This document shows, piece by piece, positions 4,595 to 5,506 of a DNA stretch of 5,506 bases. The DNA comes from Zwartia sp. (GTDB lineage Bacteria; Pseudomonadota; Gammaproteobacteria; Burkholderiales; Burkholderiaceae_B). The stretch covers positions 1 through 5,506 of the forward strand of contig JAURZO010000042.1 in NCBI GenBank assembly GCA_030653405.1, written 5' to 3'. Within the stretch, counting starts at the first letter, position 1, and each line of letters starts with the position of its first letter. The notes beneath the pieces were generated by a model, which was given only the letters and a program-made list of their open reading frames with translations, searched no databases and had not been told where the DNA came from. A program made the position numbers and the translations under genes.

Positions 4595-5506
4595 ATGACG
4601 ATAAAAATGAAAAATGCCTTGCCGCTTCCGGTTGGCGTGCTCCTTCGAAAAATAGAATGGCCTTACACACTCACGGTCATCATTTTTCATCTGTTGGCAT
4701 TGTTGGCCTTGCTGCCCTGGTTGTTTAGCTGGTCGGGTGTGTGGGTCATGATTGCCGGACTTTTTGTATTCGGCACCCTTGGCATCAATCTCTGTTATCA
4801 CCGAATTCTGACGCATCGAGGTATGGTGTGTCCCAAATGGCTTGAGTATAGTTTCGCCGCCTTGGGTGTTTGCTGCATGCAAGATACGCCGGCAAGATGG
4901 GTGGCAGTACATCGCTTACATCATGTGCATTCAGATCAGCGTGACGACCCACACAGTCCGTTGGCAGGATTTCTTTGGGGACATATGGGTTGGATGTTTT
5001 TAAAAAATGATAACTTGGACCGCTTGGAGATCTATTCGCGCTTTGCAAAAGATCTCTTACGCGACCCTTTTTACAAGAAGTTAGAAACAACGCTGCTGTA
5101 TCCACTGATTCTTTTAGGCTCTTGGTGTTTATTTTTTCTTATCGGATTGATCACGCAGCGGCTGGCCGGCAAACCGTTTGCTGAAGCCGCTCAGTTTGGA
5201 GCCAGTTTATTGATTTGGGGCGTGTTTGTTCGCACGGTTGTCGTCTGGCATATTACGTGGTCAGTCAATTCTTTAGCTCACATTTTTGGCTATCGTAATT
5301 ACGACACTGCGGACGATAGTCGGAATAATTGGTTTGTAGCGTTCATGGCTATGGGTGAGGGATGGCATAACAATCACCACGCCGATGCGCGTTCAGCGCG
5401 GCATGGGCACCGATGGTTTGAGATTGATCTGACGTTTAGCTTCGTACAATTGTTAGAGTATGTTGGCTTGGCGACCGAAGTGGTTCGGCCCAGTTCGCAT
5501 AAGTCT
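4595..5506 (+). CDS. Acyl-CoA / fatty acid Delta9-type desaturase (runs off right edge)
   Basis: This membrane di-iron desaturase of the OLE1/SCD family introduces a double bond into acyl chains, using oxygen and electrons from a redox partner, and so adjusts membrane fluidity. All three histidine boxes are intact: HRILTH (69-74), HRLHH (106-110) and HNNHH (258-262). N225 and H229 in NSLAH match the extra metal-site residues known from stearoyl-CoA desaturases. Hydrophobic segments lie at about 24-40, 48-67, 164-186 and 203-219, giving the usual arrangement with the histidines on the cytoplasmic side. The frame is open for 304 codons to the last base with no stop; family members are usually about 300-400 residues, so most is present. 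The start is ATG at 4595, the first after an in-frame TAA at 4586; ATG at 4607 is an alternative. The ribosome binding site is weak (AAAGCG). No fused cytochrome b5 or ferredoxin domain is seen, so electrons must come from elsewhere. Confidence 0.93.
   Translation, partial: MTIKMKNALPLPVGVLLRKIEWPYTLTVIIFHLLALLALLPWLFSWSGVWVMIAGLFVFGTLGINLCYHRILTHRGMVCPKWLEYSFAALGVCCMQDTPARWVAVHRLHHVHSDQRDDPHSPLAGFLWGHMGWMFLKNDNLDRLEIYSRFAKDLLRDPFYKKLETTLLYPLILLGSWCLFFLIGLITQRLAGKPFAEAAQFGASLLIWGVFVRTVVVWHITWSVNSLAHIFGYRNYDTADDSRNNWFVAFMAMGEGWHNNHHADARSARHGHRWFEIDLTFSFVQLLEYVGLATEVVRPSSHKS

Noticed and set aside
4481..5105. Two minus-strand open frames (4481-4912 and 4785-5105)
   Set aside because: Both lie largely or wholly antisense to the desaturase, whose three histidine boxes prove the plus-strand frame.

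Overview
The window looks like a chromosomal stretch of a Gram-negative bacterium in the Pseudomonadota, most likely beta- or gamma-proteobacterial. This rests on protein style (AI-2E-type permease, OLE1/SCD-type desaturase, ParE-type toxin), Shine-Dalgarno use and mid-range base composition. No marker gene fixes the taxon. Composition is mixed: a short A/T-rich patch (about 800-900) separates a toxin-antitoxin module from a decayed gene, which suggests a recombination scar.

Left part (1-1284): a two-gene toxin-antitoxin operon on the plus strand, a ribbon-helix-helix-like antitoxin (26-307) followed by a RelE/ParE-superfamily toxin (304-621), joined by a GTGA start/stop overlap. A possible 39-codon ORF with a good ribosome binding site follows. 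Next come a minus-strand intrinsic terminator (736-766) and a fragment that reads like the 3' end of a tRNA on the minus strand (775-798, T-loop through CCA), with no tRNA body behind it. Just beyond is the C-terminal stump of a YtcJ-type amidohydrolase (898-1284). Together these look like the edge of an old integration or deletion event at a tRNA gene.

Middle part (1267-4050, minus strand): a 368-residue flavodoxin-fold NAD(P)H-dependent oxidoreductase with an unusual N-terminal extension and a five-cysteine cluster. Upstream it has a credible promoter, a perfect 16-bp palindrome (candidate operator) and a strong ribosome binding site. Then come about 360 bases with no gene I can support, and a 409-residue AI-2E/PerM-family membrane transporter carrying a Ser-Gly dipeptide repeat encoded by a CCACTG hexamer repeat.

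Right part (4051-5506): a 544-base intergenic region holding a single perfect DnaA-box sequence and small inverted repeats, then a plus-strand acyl-CoA/acyl-lipid Delta9-type desaturase (4595 to the right edge). All three histidine boxes are present, and no stop codon occurs before the window ends.

Apart from the toxin-antitoxin pair there is no evident operon. The reductase, permease and desaturase look like separate transcription units. I see no clear new multi-gene system. The items most worth a second look are the tRNA-end scar beside the toxin-antitoxin module, and the Cys-rich flavoprotein with its palindromic operator.
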